DNA from: Ceratobasidium sp. AG-K
Lineage: Eukaryota > Basidiomycota > Agaricomycetes > Cantharellales > Ceratobasidiaceae
Direction of reading: 5' to 3'
Assembly: GCA_037039685.1 (NCBI GenBank)
Contig: JAWNGF010000004.1
Location: 2,108,001-2,172,000, forward strand
Length of the DNA: 64,000 nucleotides
Position numbers and translations under genes: made by a program. Under the pieces are notes generated by a model, which saw only the letters and a list, made by a program, of their open reading frames with translations, was not told the DNA's origin and searched no databases. Positions 20,219 to 30,989 of the stretch are shown here, piece by piece (position 1 is the stretch's first letter; every line of letters starts with the position of its first letter).

Positions 20219-20705
20219 TGTCGTGACCTGTCTCTCCCTCTTTCTCTGTTTGCGGACTCGTGGCTTGTACCAGCACCTTAAGCGCCCTCTTTCCTTGTAG
20301 AAGCCCTCTCCCTCAATTAGTGAGGTGTATGGATGATGTGTTACCATGAGTCATATGACTCATGCTGTCTTCTATTGGCTGGCCTATGCAGCCCCCTTTA
20401 TGACTCAGACTTGTGACTCATGTACTTACTATGACTCACTTGTTCTCTGAGTATATATACTGGCTTGCAAGCATGGTCATCCCCAGCTTGCTTTGCCTCG
20501 TCAACTCTCCCTGCAGTGTGATCAGAGGCACTTGGCTACTTAGCCTTTAGTGCAGCCACTTGGACTTAGGAGCTAGTGACTTGTACTGACAAGACTAGGG
20601 TTTGTCCACCTTAGTGATAGAGTCTTAGAAGACTTATCACATAGTGTTCTCACATCTCAAAGGCCATTAGCAGTTGTCAACCATAGGCATTAGCAGGTTG
20701 CAACA
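20219..20705 (+). repeat. 3' LTR of element D (about 487 bp)
   Basis: Almost identical to the 5' LTR. I noticed about three substitutions. The U3 here has five TGA(C/G)TCA sites within 92 bp: 20347-20353, 20356-20362, 20401-20407, 20414-20420 and 20432-20438. They lie just upstream of the TATA box (about 20450-20460). Confidence 0.93.
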
Positions 20706-21934
20706 CTCAATTATACAAGTGGCTATATAGTGCTACATACCCACTCATAGAATTGAAGCTCCACGTCAGGAAAATTCAAAAATCTTGTGAGGCCTTGTGG
20801 GTTCTTGTGAGATTTGTGTGTCTCACAGCGGCTTGTTTACTCATATTATCAACTGCTGAACCAGACAAGCAGTTATGAGCACATGCACTCTGGTGCAGGA
20901 GTGGCCACAATCCAGGCCAGAGAGTGGATGAGCACTCATTAGCAAAAATGGCTAAGCACTGAGCACAACAAGCCTCCACAAGTGCTCATGAGCCACCAGT
21001 GTGGCTCTTGATTTGTGGCATAGTGTCCATGAGACACTGTGAGTTCAGTCCAAACTCTTGTAATTCACCACTTACAGTATACAATATGTTTGTTGCACTT
21101 GCATTTGTCACAAGACTTTGAGATTGCTCCTGAGTAGTCAAGTTCACATTTAGGAAACAAGCATAAAAATCGCATAGATGACAAGTGCATAATGTATCAA
21201 CAACATGAGATAAGGAGAAAACACAGTGCAAGAGTACAACAAGCATTTGGATACAGAAAAGGCTCAGCCATACCATAAGTGAAATCTGATGCAGCTAGTG
21301 TGTGAGCATAAGCGGGTCATGTCAGCAGGGGGTTGTATTATTATCCAAGAGGTGAAATTTGAATGAGAATGCCATGTACAAGTGTGTCAGGCCTTCAGCT
21401 ATGTGATGCAAGAATAGATAACAAAAGCATACCATTTAGGAACACTTCAAGATACTGCAAATACATGTGGTGTTTGAACCTTGAGTGTGCTTTGCTTTCT
21501 GCTGTTGGCACCAGTGTTCCATGAGCTGAAAGATGTCGTAGTTGGCATAGTGATTCAAGTAAAAGCATTTGCCAAGTGAGAGTGTGTTGGTCCAAGCATT
21601 GAGATGGTAGGTCTCAACCAGGTAACAGAATTCAGGGACAAGGTGACATCTGAGGACAACATTGTTTAGAGGTATAATAGCTGTGCTTTGTGTGCCAATG
21701 GAGTTGTGCACAGGGGACGTGGTATGTAGCTGGTAGAACACTGAGGGTTTAATGTTGAAAGGTGAAAACAAATTGATGTTAATGAGGACATCTGGTATCA
21801 AGCATTGCATATGTTCCGGCACAGCAAATATAGCTTGCATGCAGCCCACCCAATAGCCTGTTGAACAACATGTTTATGATTGCATTCAATTCAAGTGATC
21901 ATGTATGTACAATGGATCCCAAATGCCTCAGTTT
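20706..21934. other. Decayed repeat DNA; one open frame 21436-21849 (-)
   Basis: The only notable frame is 137 codons on the minus strand (21849 to 21436). It has a His-Leu-Val-Pro-Glu-Phe ... Phe-Tyr-Leu-Asn-His-Tyr stretch of a kind I associate with fungal DNA-transposon-linked proteins, but I cannot assign it. No other gene is supported. The inverted-repeat arm AATTGAAGCTCC is at 20751-20762. Confidence 0.35.
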
Positions 21935-22250
21935 TATGGATGAATAGAACAGTATCAAATGCACTTTGTCCATGCAGATGCAAACTACTTGCTGGGCGTG
22001 CATGCACAACATCACAAGCAGGAGGATCATCTGGTGCACAACAAAGGGGCTGGTGGTGGAGGTAAAACCAGTGCCATAATTTGAATCAGTGCTGGAGCAT
22101 GAGCTGATTTGCATTGTACTGGAGGTTCAGGCACTTGTTTGCATATGCTTTGATGACCTTGAGGAGGTCATTCAGGCCATGTGCAGTGGCAAATTCTGAT
22201 CCAGTCTGGTCCTTTGTTGCTACTTTGGCTAATCCAATCTGAGGCAGTGG
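21935..22250 (-). pseudogene. Dispersed repeat R1, copy 1, downstream half (coding remnant)
   Basis: This segment plus 45441-45683 together match 56950-57500 across about 550 bp. The two halves were separated when solo LTR G, and later E, inserted. Read on the minus strand (45683 down to 45446, then 22250 down to about 21935), both copies keep the same coding trace (for example KVATKDQT, LNDLLKVIK, YANKCL), so R1 is a remnant of a repeated gene. I do not recognise the family. Confidence 0.6.
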
Positions 22251-22673
22251 TGTTGTGACCCATCCATGACACACATGAACTCTGCTTGCTTGACTGGACT
22301 CATGGCGGCCTTAAGCACCCTTTGTAATTAGATGTGGCCCTCTCCTTTGTTTTGTGAGGTGTATGGATGACTTGTCCCCACAGCCCATATGGCTGCACTG
22401 TCTTCTGGATCTTTCTTCTGGAAAGATTGACCTTCTAGAACTTCTCTCTAGAAGGTCTTTGTGATTTGCTGACTGAACGTGGCACCTGATTGGCCACAAA
22501 TTTATTGTACCACTTTGAGGCATTTATGCCTCTGACTATATATACTGGCTTGCAAGCATGGACTTACTCCAGCTTGCTTTGCCTTGTCATCTCTCCCCTC
22601 AAGTGCAACTAAGTCACTAGGCCTTTAGGCCATCATCTCAAACACTAAGTGGGCCCCAGGCCATTGTCATAAG
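22251..22673 (+). repeat. Solo LTR G, first part (interrupted by element E), TSD AGTGG
   Basis: Starts TGTTGTGACC. Related to the D LTR over the promoter: TATA near 22537-22546 and the same primer sequence AGCTTGCTTTGC at 22571-22582. It continues at 45319-45440. AGTGG flanks the whole (22246-22250 and 45441-45445), and the R1 copy at 57261-57265 shows the empty site with a single AGTGG. The last five bases, ATAAG (22669-22673), are the target duplication of E. Confidence 0.9.
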
Positions 22674-23089
22674 TGTCCCGACTTGGGTCAATTAGGTATA
22701 AAAAGGGTTAAGGGGTTTGACTCAGACAAGTCTTAGAACCCAAGGAGTAGAAGTAGTTAAGAGGATTTGATATTGTCAAGTCCTAGTGGAGAGGAGGTCA
22801 AGCCTTGTTGTTAACCAGCTTGACCTCTTGGTTTATATACATGAGGGATCAGTGCCACGTCATCAGTTATCAGTGTGGGAAAGCTGAGTACAACTGATGA
22901 TAAGTGAGATAAGTGATATGACTCAACATTCTGGAAGTTTGGGAAGCAACACTGATATCAAATGAAAAGACAAATACATCACATTATACAAATTAAGCAC
23001 CAAAGGACATTTGTACCAAAAAAGGAAAGTGTTCGGAAAAAAGAATACAAAATCAGAATAAAATGTCTGAGCTTAGTCAGCTCATGACA
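22674..23089 (-). repeat. 3' LTR of element E (416 bp)
   Basis: Plus-strand TGTCCCGACT to TCATGACA. The minus-strand polypurine tract GGAGGGGGTAA adjoins it (about 23090-23100). The TATA box (plus TTTATATAC, about 22832-22840) lies about 30 nt from the self-primer (plus AGGTCAAGCCTT, 22795-22806). TGACTCA occurs at 22718-22724 and 22919-22925. Confidence 0.92.
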
Positions 23090-23099
23090 TTACCCCCTC

Positions 23100-26000
23100 C
23101 TAAGGGCCTGGTGCAGTGGGATGGAGTCTGTGGAACTTATCAACTAGTTCAGGAGCATTTTTGAGATCTTCTTTTGGTTGCCAAGAGTTGTCTGCATGAG
23201 AGTATCCTTTCCACTTGACATAATAGTGGAGTTGACAGCAAATTTTCTTGGAATTAAGGATCTCTTCAACTTCCCACTCTTCTTCTTCTTCCTTTGTGAT
23301 AATAGGAGGTGGTTGAGCGGGTTCACAACCATGAGGATCCGGGTGGAATTTTTTAAGCAGCATGACATGGAAGGTAGGATGAATCTTCATTGATTTTGGT
23401 AATTCCAGTTTAAAGGCATGAGTTCCTACTTTTTCCAGTACCTTGTAAGGGCCCAAAACTTTATGGGAGAGTTTTACTGAAGGTCTGTCTGTGGATATGT
23501 TCTGATGATTGAGCCAGACTCTATCTCCAAGGTTTATCTCTTCTGGTTCTTTGGCTCCTTTATCAAAGTAGTGTTTGTAGGACTGGTTTGCTAGAATAAG
23601 AGCTGCTTTGACTTTGTCATATCCTTTCAAAAGGAATTCCACATGGGCATCAGCTTCAGGAACAGTATAGTCTGATTCTTCTCCAATGTTCATTCTAGGG
23701 TTGAAACCTTGGCAGATCTGAAAGGGCATTTTGCCAGTGGATGCTTGGACTCCATTGTTGTAAGCAAATTCTGCCATAGGGAGCAGGGCCACCCAGTCAT
23801 TTTGCCTATGGTTGACAAATGCCCTAATAAAGATTTCAACGACTTGGTTTGCCTGCTCTGACTGTCCATCTGTCCTTGGATGGTAAGCTGTGCTGAAGGT
23901 GGGTTTTACTTCCAACCGTTTGTATAGATGTCTAATGAACTTTGAGTTGAAAGTGGGTCCTTTATCCAAGACTGTTGCTTTTGGGGTGCTGTGAAGTTTC
24001 CAAATGTTTGCAACAAAGATATTGGCTATGTCTACTGCTGTGGCCGTTGATTTGCAAGGGAGATGGTGTGCCATTTTAGAAAGCTGATCCACCACTGTCA
24101 AGATTGCATCATATCCTTCTGATTCTGGGAGCCCTACAATCATGTCATAGGATATCTCCTCCCAAGGTCTCTCAGGAATATGTAAGGGATGCAGTAGTCC
24201 TGTGGGGAGTTGGTTCAATGGTTTAACTCAAATGCATGTTTTGCAGTGTGACACATAAGAGTTGACAAACTTCTTCATGGATGGCCAGTAATAAGTTCTT
24301 GAGACTAATTCCAATGTTCTTGCTTGTCCAGGATGCCCAGCGGTAATATTGTCATGGTGCAATTCCAATATCAGGTTTCTGACTGTTTCATCCCTGGGGA
24401 CAAAGATCCTTCCTTTGAACATTAGGAGTCCTTCTTTGTATTCCCAATCTTTGACCTTTTCACTGTTTCTCAGCTTATTATGAGCTTTGTCTAATCTGGG
24501 GTCTTCAAGGATTGCTTCTCAGATTAGGTTGTTGATCTCTTGGTCAGGGGTAATAGCTGAAATAAAAATGTCTGGTTTAAGGAGAACTTGGTTCTCTACC
24601 CCCCCCCAAAGGTTCCAGATCATATTGCCTTGAGAGAATGTCTGCCTTCTTGTTCTGGCTGCCTGGCCTGTATATAATTTGGAAGTTAAAGTCTACCAGG
24701 AAGTTCATCCAGCGGATTTGGCGTTGGTTCAGCTGTTTGGACAAGGAGAAGTATTCCAGGTTCTTGTGATCCATTATGACTTGAACAGCCTTTTCCATGC
24801 CTTGAAGTAGGTGCCGCCATTCTTTGAAAGCCCTAATGATTGCCAATAGTTCTTTATCAAAGATATTGTAGTTTTGCTCAGCCGGATTTAGTAATTTAGA
24901 AAGAAAAGCTACTGGGTGCTATTTCCCTTCTTCATCCTTTTGCAACAAAACTGCTCCTGTGGCAAACCCTGATGTGTCTGTTTTGAGGAAGAACTCCTTA
25001 CTCTGATTGGGTTGCATCATTACAGGTGCTACCTTTAGAGCTTCTTTTAGTGCATCCATGGACTTTTGTTCTTTACTTGTCCATTGCCACTTTCGGTCCT
25101 TCTTGAGCAGGTTGTACCAAGGTGTAGCTTTGCCGGCAAAGTCCTGAATGAATCTTTGATAGAAATTGACAAATCCTAAGAACTCTTGAACTTGTTTAAC
25201 GCTCTTAGGGGCTTTCCAATTCATAGCTGCAGTGACCTTTTCCTGATCTGTTTTGATCCCTTTGTTGGAAATGACCAGCCCTACCCAGTCCAGTTTAGTT
25301 TGATGGAATTTGCACTTCCTGAGTTTTGCAACTAATTTGTGTTCCCTTAGTCTTTTTAGCTCCTCTTTGACGTGTCCCAGATGATCTTCGACTTGTTTGG
25401 AAAAAACAAAGATATCATCAATGTATATGAGTACAAAAACCCCCATAATGTCCCTGAATATAAAGTTCATTAGGGACTGGAAGCTTGATGGGCTGTTTTT
25501 GAGACCAAAGGGCATGACTTTCCACTTGTACATGCCATACTGAGTTTTGAAGGCTGTTTTCCGTTTGCGTCCTGCTGCTATTTGGGTTTGATGGAATCCT
25601 TGTGCCAAGTCCAGAGTGGTACCAATGACAAACCCTTCCAGGGCGCTTAACCATTGATCCAGTGGAGGTATTCCGCTTGCATTAAATTTGCACAGCAAAT
25701 TCACATACCTAAATTCAATGCAAAAACGTATCTCTGGGTTGTTTGGATCTTCTGGATGGGGTTTTTTGATGAACAGAACCGGTGATGCCAAAGGAGACTT
25801 GGAAATCTGAATGTGTCCTCTTTGGATAAGGGTTTCTAGTACTTTCTTCATTTCTTTGTCTTCAGCTGGGGATGTTTTGTAAATAGGGCTGTGCTTTAGT
25901 TTGGCCTCTGGTAGGAGGTCAAGTGTAATGTTGGTTGGTCTGTGAGGTGGGAGTTCTTCCAATCTGGACTTGTTGAATACATCTGCAAATTCCCTGTATT

Positions 26001-26499
26001 CCTCTGGTAACGTAGTTTTGGCTGCAATTTGGAGTGTGGATGGAACTTCAAGGCAGTTCTTTGAGCAGAACTTGCTTGTGTACACAATTGTCCTATCTTT
26101 CCAATTAATCTGTGGATTATGTTTTTTGAGCCATGACATCCCAAGTACAATAGGATGTCTTCCAATGTTTGTGATGTGACATTCTATTTCACTGGAATGT
26201 GTACCCATATTAAGTTTAAATTTAGTATAGTGGGTGACTTTTCCAGACAAAACTTCCCGTCCATCTATAACTCATAGGATCTTTGGTTTTTCATGTTGAA
26301 AAAGGGGAAGGTTTGCTTCCTTTGCTAGGGAAGGATTGATGAAGCAGGATGTTGCACCGCAATCCAGGAGTGCTTGTCCAGAGAATTTCTTTGATTTGTC
26401 AACTGACTTAGAATCAGGAGCCGTAGTTAGTGGATGAGCAGTGGAATCAATGTATAATTGGTTTTCATTTGATATTGACATGATTTCAAGTTCATCCAT
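23100..26499 (-). pseudogene. pol: Pol of element E (PR-RT-RH-IN-chromodomain), degenerate
   Basis: Read from 26499 down to 23100. Protease region (LLDCGATSCFINPSL, about 26350), RT with YIDDIFVFS (about 25420), RNase H (about 24950-24700), integrase HHCC finger (about 24360-24240) and DDE core (24218 down to about 23800), chromodomain (EEWEVEEIL ... VKWKGY, about 23290-23170). It is interrupted by stops near 26272 (TGA), 24919 (TAG) and 24228 (TGA), and by a frameshift at a run of nine C at 24599-24607. The TGA codons fit CGA origin. It ends within about 10 bp of the LTR, leaving no room for an ORF3. Confidence 0.85.
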
Positions 26500-26775
26500 A
26501 TTACTAGCTAGTATATCACCAAGTACTTGGCTCCTTAATAAGCCTTGGTGACATCTTTTCCCAACTCAATATCTGAAGAAATATCTTCAATCTGAGCTTC
26601 AAAACCTGATGCTGTGTTTTTGGAAGGACAGACTCTCGCTGCATGTCCCTTGCCACCACAGGTAAAGCAAATCATTGGCCCCTTTCCTTTGCCATTGAGA
26701 TCCATTGCATTGGGGTCTTTAGCAGGAGTGACTGATTTAGGTGTTTGAAGGGTAGGAGCATTGAAGGTAGGGGTC
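26500..26775 (-). pseudogene. gag: Gag of element E, C-terminal part with zinc knuckle
   Basis: Minus-strand frame with a CCHC knuckle (CFTCGGKGHAARVC, about 26675-26630) preceded by Pro/Thr/Lys-rich sequence. It is cut off upstream by the insertion starting about 26776. Confidence 0.7.
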
Positions 26776-27926
26776 TGTTATATATCTGAGAGTTGCAGCT
26801 ACTTGTATGTACAAGTGATATAACTACAGAATACACACAGTGGAACAATATAAAGTAATGTCTCAGTAGTCTGAGATGCTCTCAGTAAGTAAGCAATCTA
26901 GTTGCACTCTTAATGGAATTGATACTAAGCTTTCCTACTGTAGAGTGTATGTACACTAGTAATAGAAAGAGCAGGAGTACTGAGCTCAGGTTCCCTTAGC
27001 TATTAAATGTCACTGTTTCACACTCCTAGTTGCAATGAACTAAGTATGTACTAATCTTAGGCTATTCCCTAAATGCCTTCCTTGTTCTTACTTGTAAAAG
27101 CACTATAAGACGTCTGCAACCTTTCCTCTATAATAGGTACTCAGGAGTTCCTTTTCTTTAGGCTAACAAATACTGTTTGAGGCACACAACAATAATGGGG
27201 GAAATCACACAGCCAAGCCAAAGCACAACAGATGTAGAGTGAGGTGAGGATGGAGGGCTCTTAGAGGGCATGTATTTATACCCTAGAGGCCTCAGAACAC
27301 TAGTCATCTGGTTGTGGCTATCATTGGGGGCATCTACCAATGATAGGAGGGGTGGATGAACACTGATGCCTTGATGACTAGCATTCATGGAGTCAGAGTG
27401 CTTTGGTTGGCTGGAACATATATTATGAGTCATCTAACTAATTGCTCCAGTCAAGTAACTATACTAAATCACTATCTACAAGCTATGCAGCTCTCAAGAT
27501 CTGGTGGCTGCTGAAATGAGTCATTTCAGCACCTTGACAAGCCACGAGACATATCGCGGGAAATAGCCGTTCAATTCACATGAAACAAGTGCGATCGGCT
27601 GAATTGGAAGCTTGCGACTCAGTCGCAAGTTCAAGCTAAGCGAACGGATCAGTATTGGTGGAGATACAAGTATAACAATGTATCTCTCCCTAAGCGCCAA
27701 AGACAATAAACTTAGACATTTCATATCTTTATGAAATCCCCGCATATAGAGACGCAAAAGACAGTGAATTGAAGCTACTAGAGAGTACTACATTTCGACA
27801 TAAAGAAGTAACACAAAAGTAGCGTTCAAGAGGGAGTAAAGACAGTTACAAAACTGCATACATGCAAACAAGCAGAAAAGTCGCCACAAGCATAGGTTTG
27901 GATTTCAGTATGTTAATCCTATGACA
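26776..27926. mobile_element. Unclassified insertion in E gag, possibly LTR-derived
   Basis: Sequence foreign to E gag. The left edge is TGTTATATATC at 26776. The right edge is uncertain; a TG...CA reading would end at 27926. No matching target duplication was found. 26776-27500 is AT-rich with a TATA-like TATTTATACC near 27268, and its ends show imperfect inverted similarity (about 26783-26803 versus 27480-27500). 27510-27930 is clearly richer in CpG and holds two perfect palindromes (27510-27530 and 27611-27629). No coding frame is convincing. Confidence 0.4.
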
Positions 27927-28560
27927 GAATGTCAGTATCCATAACATGGTCCTGGTGTCCTTTTGGATTGCTCCAAATGGAATGTTTCCTTTAGTTCCAT
28001 TGTCCCAGGAAATCTGTGGAACTGGACGGCCCTTGGCGTTTCTGCTGATGCTTGAGATTTTGCCGTATTGCACCCCCCCTGTAGGTTTTGACATAAAGAC
28101 ATGGTCATTGACATTGAACCTTTGTCCTAGTAAGGTGTTTGGAGTGCTCATGGCTGCCTTGGGCATAGCTTGTTTTGGAGTGCTGGTTAGCAGGCTTTGT
28201 GTTTTTTTTGGTGCATTAATGGTGTTCATTGTGGAATTGATCTCCAGGGCCCTTTTGCAAACATGGTTGAAGGTCCTTGTTGCTTCATGGGGTTTAAAGT
28301 TCTGCAATACCATGGGCATCTTGATTTCATCTTTGAGGCCATCATAGAAATCATCACAGAGTACTCAATCAGTGTACCCAAGTATCAATGAGTAAGTGAC
28401 AAAGTCTTGTAGATAGTCTTGGACAGAGTTCTTCTGGATCAGCTTCTTGTATAGTTGCCTGTAAACGTCAATCTTGTGAAAGTCACCAAACCTGGCTTGC
28501 ATTTCATTCCAGAACTCATCCATGTCGTGTAGCCAATTAGTTGTTCCCCTTCATGCTGTA
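27846..28560 (-). pseudogene. gag: Gag of element E, middle part
   Basis: Continues the gag frame after element C, from 28560 downward. It has a capsid-like region (DEFWNEMQARFGDF, VQDYLQDFVTY) and a basic linker (GQRFNVNDHVF) also found in F gag. In-frame TGA codons at 28551-28553 and 28365-28367 fit CGA origin. Joining across the CTGTA duplication keeps the frame. Similarity to E gag ends near 27930, where the unclassified insertion begins. Confidence 0.75.
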
Positions 28561-29027
28561 TGTCATGAGCCAGCTCTCTCCACTAGTCTCGCCTTGCATC
28601 TCACCCATCTGTTCTCTAGTTTGTTGTTCCGTTTATGTGATGTTTGTCCTTTCCTGTGCCACGTTGCCATGTTCTTGTGGTTGTTCTGTTACATTGTGTA
28701 ACGCAGCTGTGCTTTGTACAAATCATGACTGCCTGCACAGCATGACTCACTCAGACACTCCTGACTGGCTTGTATGTATGACTCATGTGGCTGTGCCTTG
28801 TATGACTCGGCTGCTTTCTGAATATATATAGAGGACCAACAAGCCTGGTAACCCCAGCTTGTTTTGTCTTGTCAAACATCCCCTTTGAGTGACACTTTGA
28901 ACCACCCCTACCCTCAATAGCCTACAGGCACTTAAGTGTGTTGCGGTTCAAGAGGTCACTTAGGTCTTAGTGCTGTCCACTCTCCATTGCGGCTTGTCTC
29001 ATAGCCACCAAGAAGAAGCTTACAACA
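28561..29027 (+). repeat. 5' LTR of element C (467 bp)
   Basis: TGTCATGAGCC to TTACAACA. TGACTCA at 28743-28749 and 28779-28785, TATA box near 28823-28830, self-primer AGCTTGTTTTGT near 28856-28867. Confidence 0.92.
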
Positions 29028-29029
29028 TT

Positions 29030-29041
29030 ACAAAACAAGCT
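29030..29041 (+). other. Primer-binding site of element C, self-priming type
   Basis: ACAAAACAAGCT, 2 nt inside the 5' LTR, is the exact reverse complement of the AGCTTGTTTTGT downstream of the LTR TATA box. Confidence 0.8.
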
Positions 29042-29049
29042 TAACAATC

Positions 29050-30987
29050 ATGTCCGTTCAGGAGGACGGGGGGTCACGCCTCACAACACCATTATCAACA
29101 AGGAGAGGACCAAGTAGGGTTTCGAGACCTACAAGTTCCCTCAACAAACATGATATTGCACAAGCTCGGGCTGGAGGACCAGCAAGGTCTTGCCCACAAA
29201 GCCAAGCTTCTATGCCTGGAACATTCAACACTGAGAACGTTTCAATTGTTCAGGAAGAACCTACCATAGTTGCTAGGCAACCAGGAGATATTACCAACAA
29301 CCCCACACCAGTCACAATTCGGATCCCAATCTCAAATGCAAGCCCAGGTCCATCACGTCCGCTATGGCCTATGTGGGCCAGAAGACCGTTTTTCTCCCCC
29401 CAACCTGAAGCTCACAGGGGCATATCCCTTGTTCCTATCAGGCCGCCACCCACACCACACATTTCCCTTACTGCTCAAGTACCACAGATTGGGGGAACCA
29501 TCACCAATGCCAGTCCAATCCCAATAAACTCTCAGGCCGTGACTCCAGTTAACCCAGCGCTGCCATACGTACCACAGGGGTATTCCCAGCAACCAACAGC
29601 AACTGAAGGACAAGACCCCCCTATGATTCCCAGCTCAAGTTCTAGCTCCAGAGGAAGAACTGTGATTAGCAACCTTGGAAGACACAATGCACTGCTAAGG
29701 ATTATTGATGGAATGAGGATAACAATCAACAGAAGACTCAACGGGTTAGAACAATCCACTCAAGTGTTGGCTAACAACCAACAAATCTTCAACAATTCCC
29801 TCAACAACCTACAAGGAACCCTGACAGATATCCTTACCACTGCACAAAACAGTGAACACAACAGCTTCCCGGTTGGGCAAGACGTAATCCGCTTAAGAAA
29901 CAAAGTCACAAACACACAAGGACTAGTAAACAATGTACAGGAAGATCTTAACACCACAAGACAGGCACAGTTAGCCTGGAACAAAGCAGTCACCCAAGGA
30001 CTAGAAGGACTAAGGGGAGACGGAAGGATTGCTATTGAAGCAATCAATAACATGCGCAAACAGATGGACAAAGCATCCCCACATGCTGTATCACCCCCCC
30101 ACCCTGAAGCAGAATCTACCAGACTCAACGAATTAGAACAAAGGATATGTCAGCTTTCTGAAAACCCCGACAACAGAAGGGAAGTCAGATGCCCAAAAGT
30201 AACTAGACCAGAGGCTTTTGACGGGAAGAAAGGAGAAGGAGCAGAAATGTTCATCACCCAAATGAAAGGCTACTTTGTCAGGTTGGGCGACCAGTACAGC
30301 TCAGGACAAGAACAAATTAGAGAAGCACTAGCCAACTTCAAATTGGACAACAGGTCTGCTACACATTGGGCTCAGGTCCTACTACGGTCTATGAACAATG
30401 GAGTTCCGGACCCAAACCTAAGGTCTTGGGAAACATTCAAATCACACTTCATGGAGCAATTTAGCGACCCTAACCAGAAGGCCAAGGCAGAGGCCAATAT
30501 CCAAAAAAGCAAGCAAACCAATTCAGTAGCAAACTACGCAACAGGATTCCACTTTCATATGGTGGATGTGAATTGGGGGGAAGAAGCCCTTATCAACCAA
30601 TTCAAGGAAGGACTCAAGCTGGAAATCAAAACAGAGTTGGCACAATTTGAACTTTCCCTTATCAACAAAGATGGAACTGAAAGGTGCCTTAACCTTAACC
30701 AATGGATCACTCTTGCAATCTCCATCAACCAGAAATTGCAACAGATCAAGGCATCCACCGGAAAGAAAACTCCCCAAGCAACCACCACTGGGCAAGCCTC
30801 TACAAAACGGCTTCCAGACAAAGTATACAAGGCAAGAATAGCATCAAACCAATGTCTGAAGTGTGGTCAAGAAGGTCACCATTTGCTCAAATGCTTGTCC
30901 AAGGAGTGGATAACAACTGAGCCCAGCATAAAGGGAAGAGAAGCTACTATCATAGAAGATTCGGGAAAAGAAGGGGTCTCCCTCTAA
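29050..30987 (+). CDS. gag: Gag polyprotein of element C
   Basis: Open frame of 645 residues from ATG 29050. Ser/Pro-rich N-terminus, coiled-coil middle, capsid-like region, and a zinc-knuckle-like CLKCGQEGHHLLKC near the end. Similar to A/B gag throughout but shorter in the linkers. The slippery heptamer GGGAAAA (30963-30969) precedes the stop. It is the only undamaged gene in this copy. Confidence 0.92.
   Translation: MSVQEDGGSRLTTPLSTRRGPSRVSRPTSSLNKHDIAQARAGGPARSCPQSQASMPGTFNTENVSIVQEEPTIVARQPGDITNNPTPVTIRIPISNASPGPSRPLWPMWARRPFFSPQPEAHRGISLVPIRPPPTPHISLTAQVPQIGGTITNASPIPINSQAVTPVNPALPYVPQGYSQQPTATEGQDPPMIPSSSSSSRGRTVISNLGRHNALLRIIDGMRITINRRLNGLEQSTQVLANNQQIFNNSLNNLQGTLTDILTTAQNSEHNSFPVGQDVIRLRNKVTNTQGLVNNVQEDLNTTRQAQLAWNKAVTQGLEGLRGDGRIAIEAINNMRKQMDKASPHAVSPPHPEAESTRLNELEQRICQLSENPDNRREVRCPKVTRPEAFDGKKGEGAEMFITQMKGYFVRLGDQYSSGQEQIREALANFKLDNRSATHWAQVLLRSMNNGVPDPNLRSWETFKSHFMEQFSDPNQKAKAEANIQKSKQTNSVANYATGFHFHMVDVNWGEEALINQFKEGLKLEIKTELAQFELSLINKDGTERCLNLNQWITLAISINQKLQQIKASTGKKTPQATTTGQASTKRLPDKVYKARIASNQCLKCGQEGHHLLKCLSKEWITTEPSIKGREATIIEDSGKEGVSL
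30963..30969 (+). other. -1 ribosomal frameshift site GGGAAAA (gag/pol, element C)
   Basis: Same phase (G GGA AAA) and the same distance to the gag stop as in A and B, despite divergence of the surrounding sequence. Confidence 0.65.
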
Positions 30988-30989
30988 CT

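Larger units (their letters stand above)
7840..20705 (+). mobile_element. Chromovirus D (Ty3/gypsy), split by a copia insertion
   Basis: Plus-strand element: LTR 7840-8325, self-primer site, gag, pol, ORF3, polypurine tract (about 20209-20216), LTR 20219-20705. The copia element at 11029-15930 interrupts pol. Its target duplication appears as TTCAA (7835-7839) versus CTCAA (20706-20710), with one mismatch. Gag has five and pol six in-frame stops while ORF3 is open. Yet the two LTRs differ at only about three positions plus one possible indel, so the copy may have been mobilised after its genes were already damaged. Confidence 0.93.

Noticed and set aside
21436..21849. KDZ-type transposase fragment on the minus strand
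   Set aside because: Only a vague resemblance of a short HLVPEF ... FYLNHY stretch. No catalytic motif is visible.
26776..27926. Calling the insertion in E gag a complete solo LTR
   Set aside because: It starts TG and can be read to a CA end, but no target duplication matches and composition changes sharply near 27510. Boundaries are not supported.
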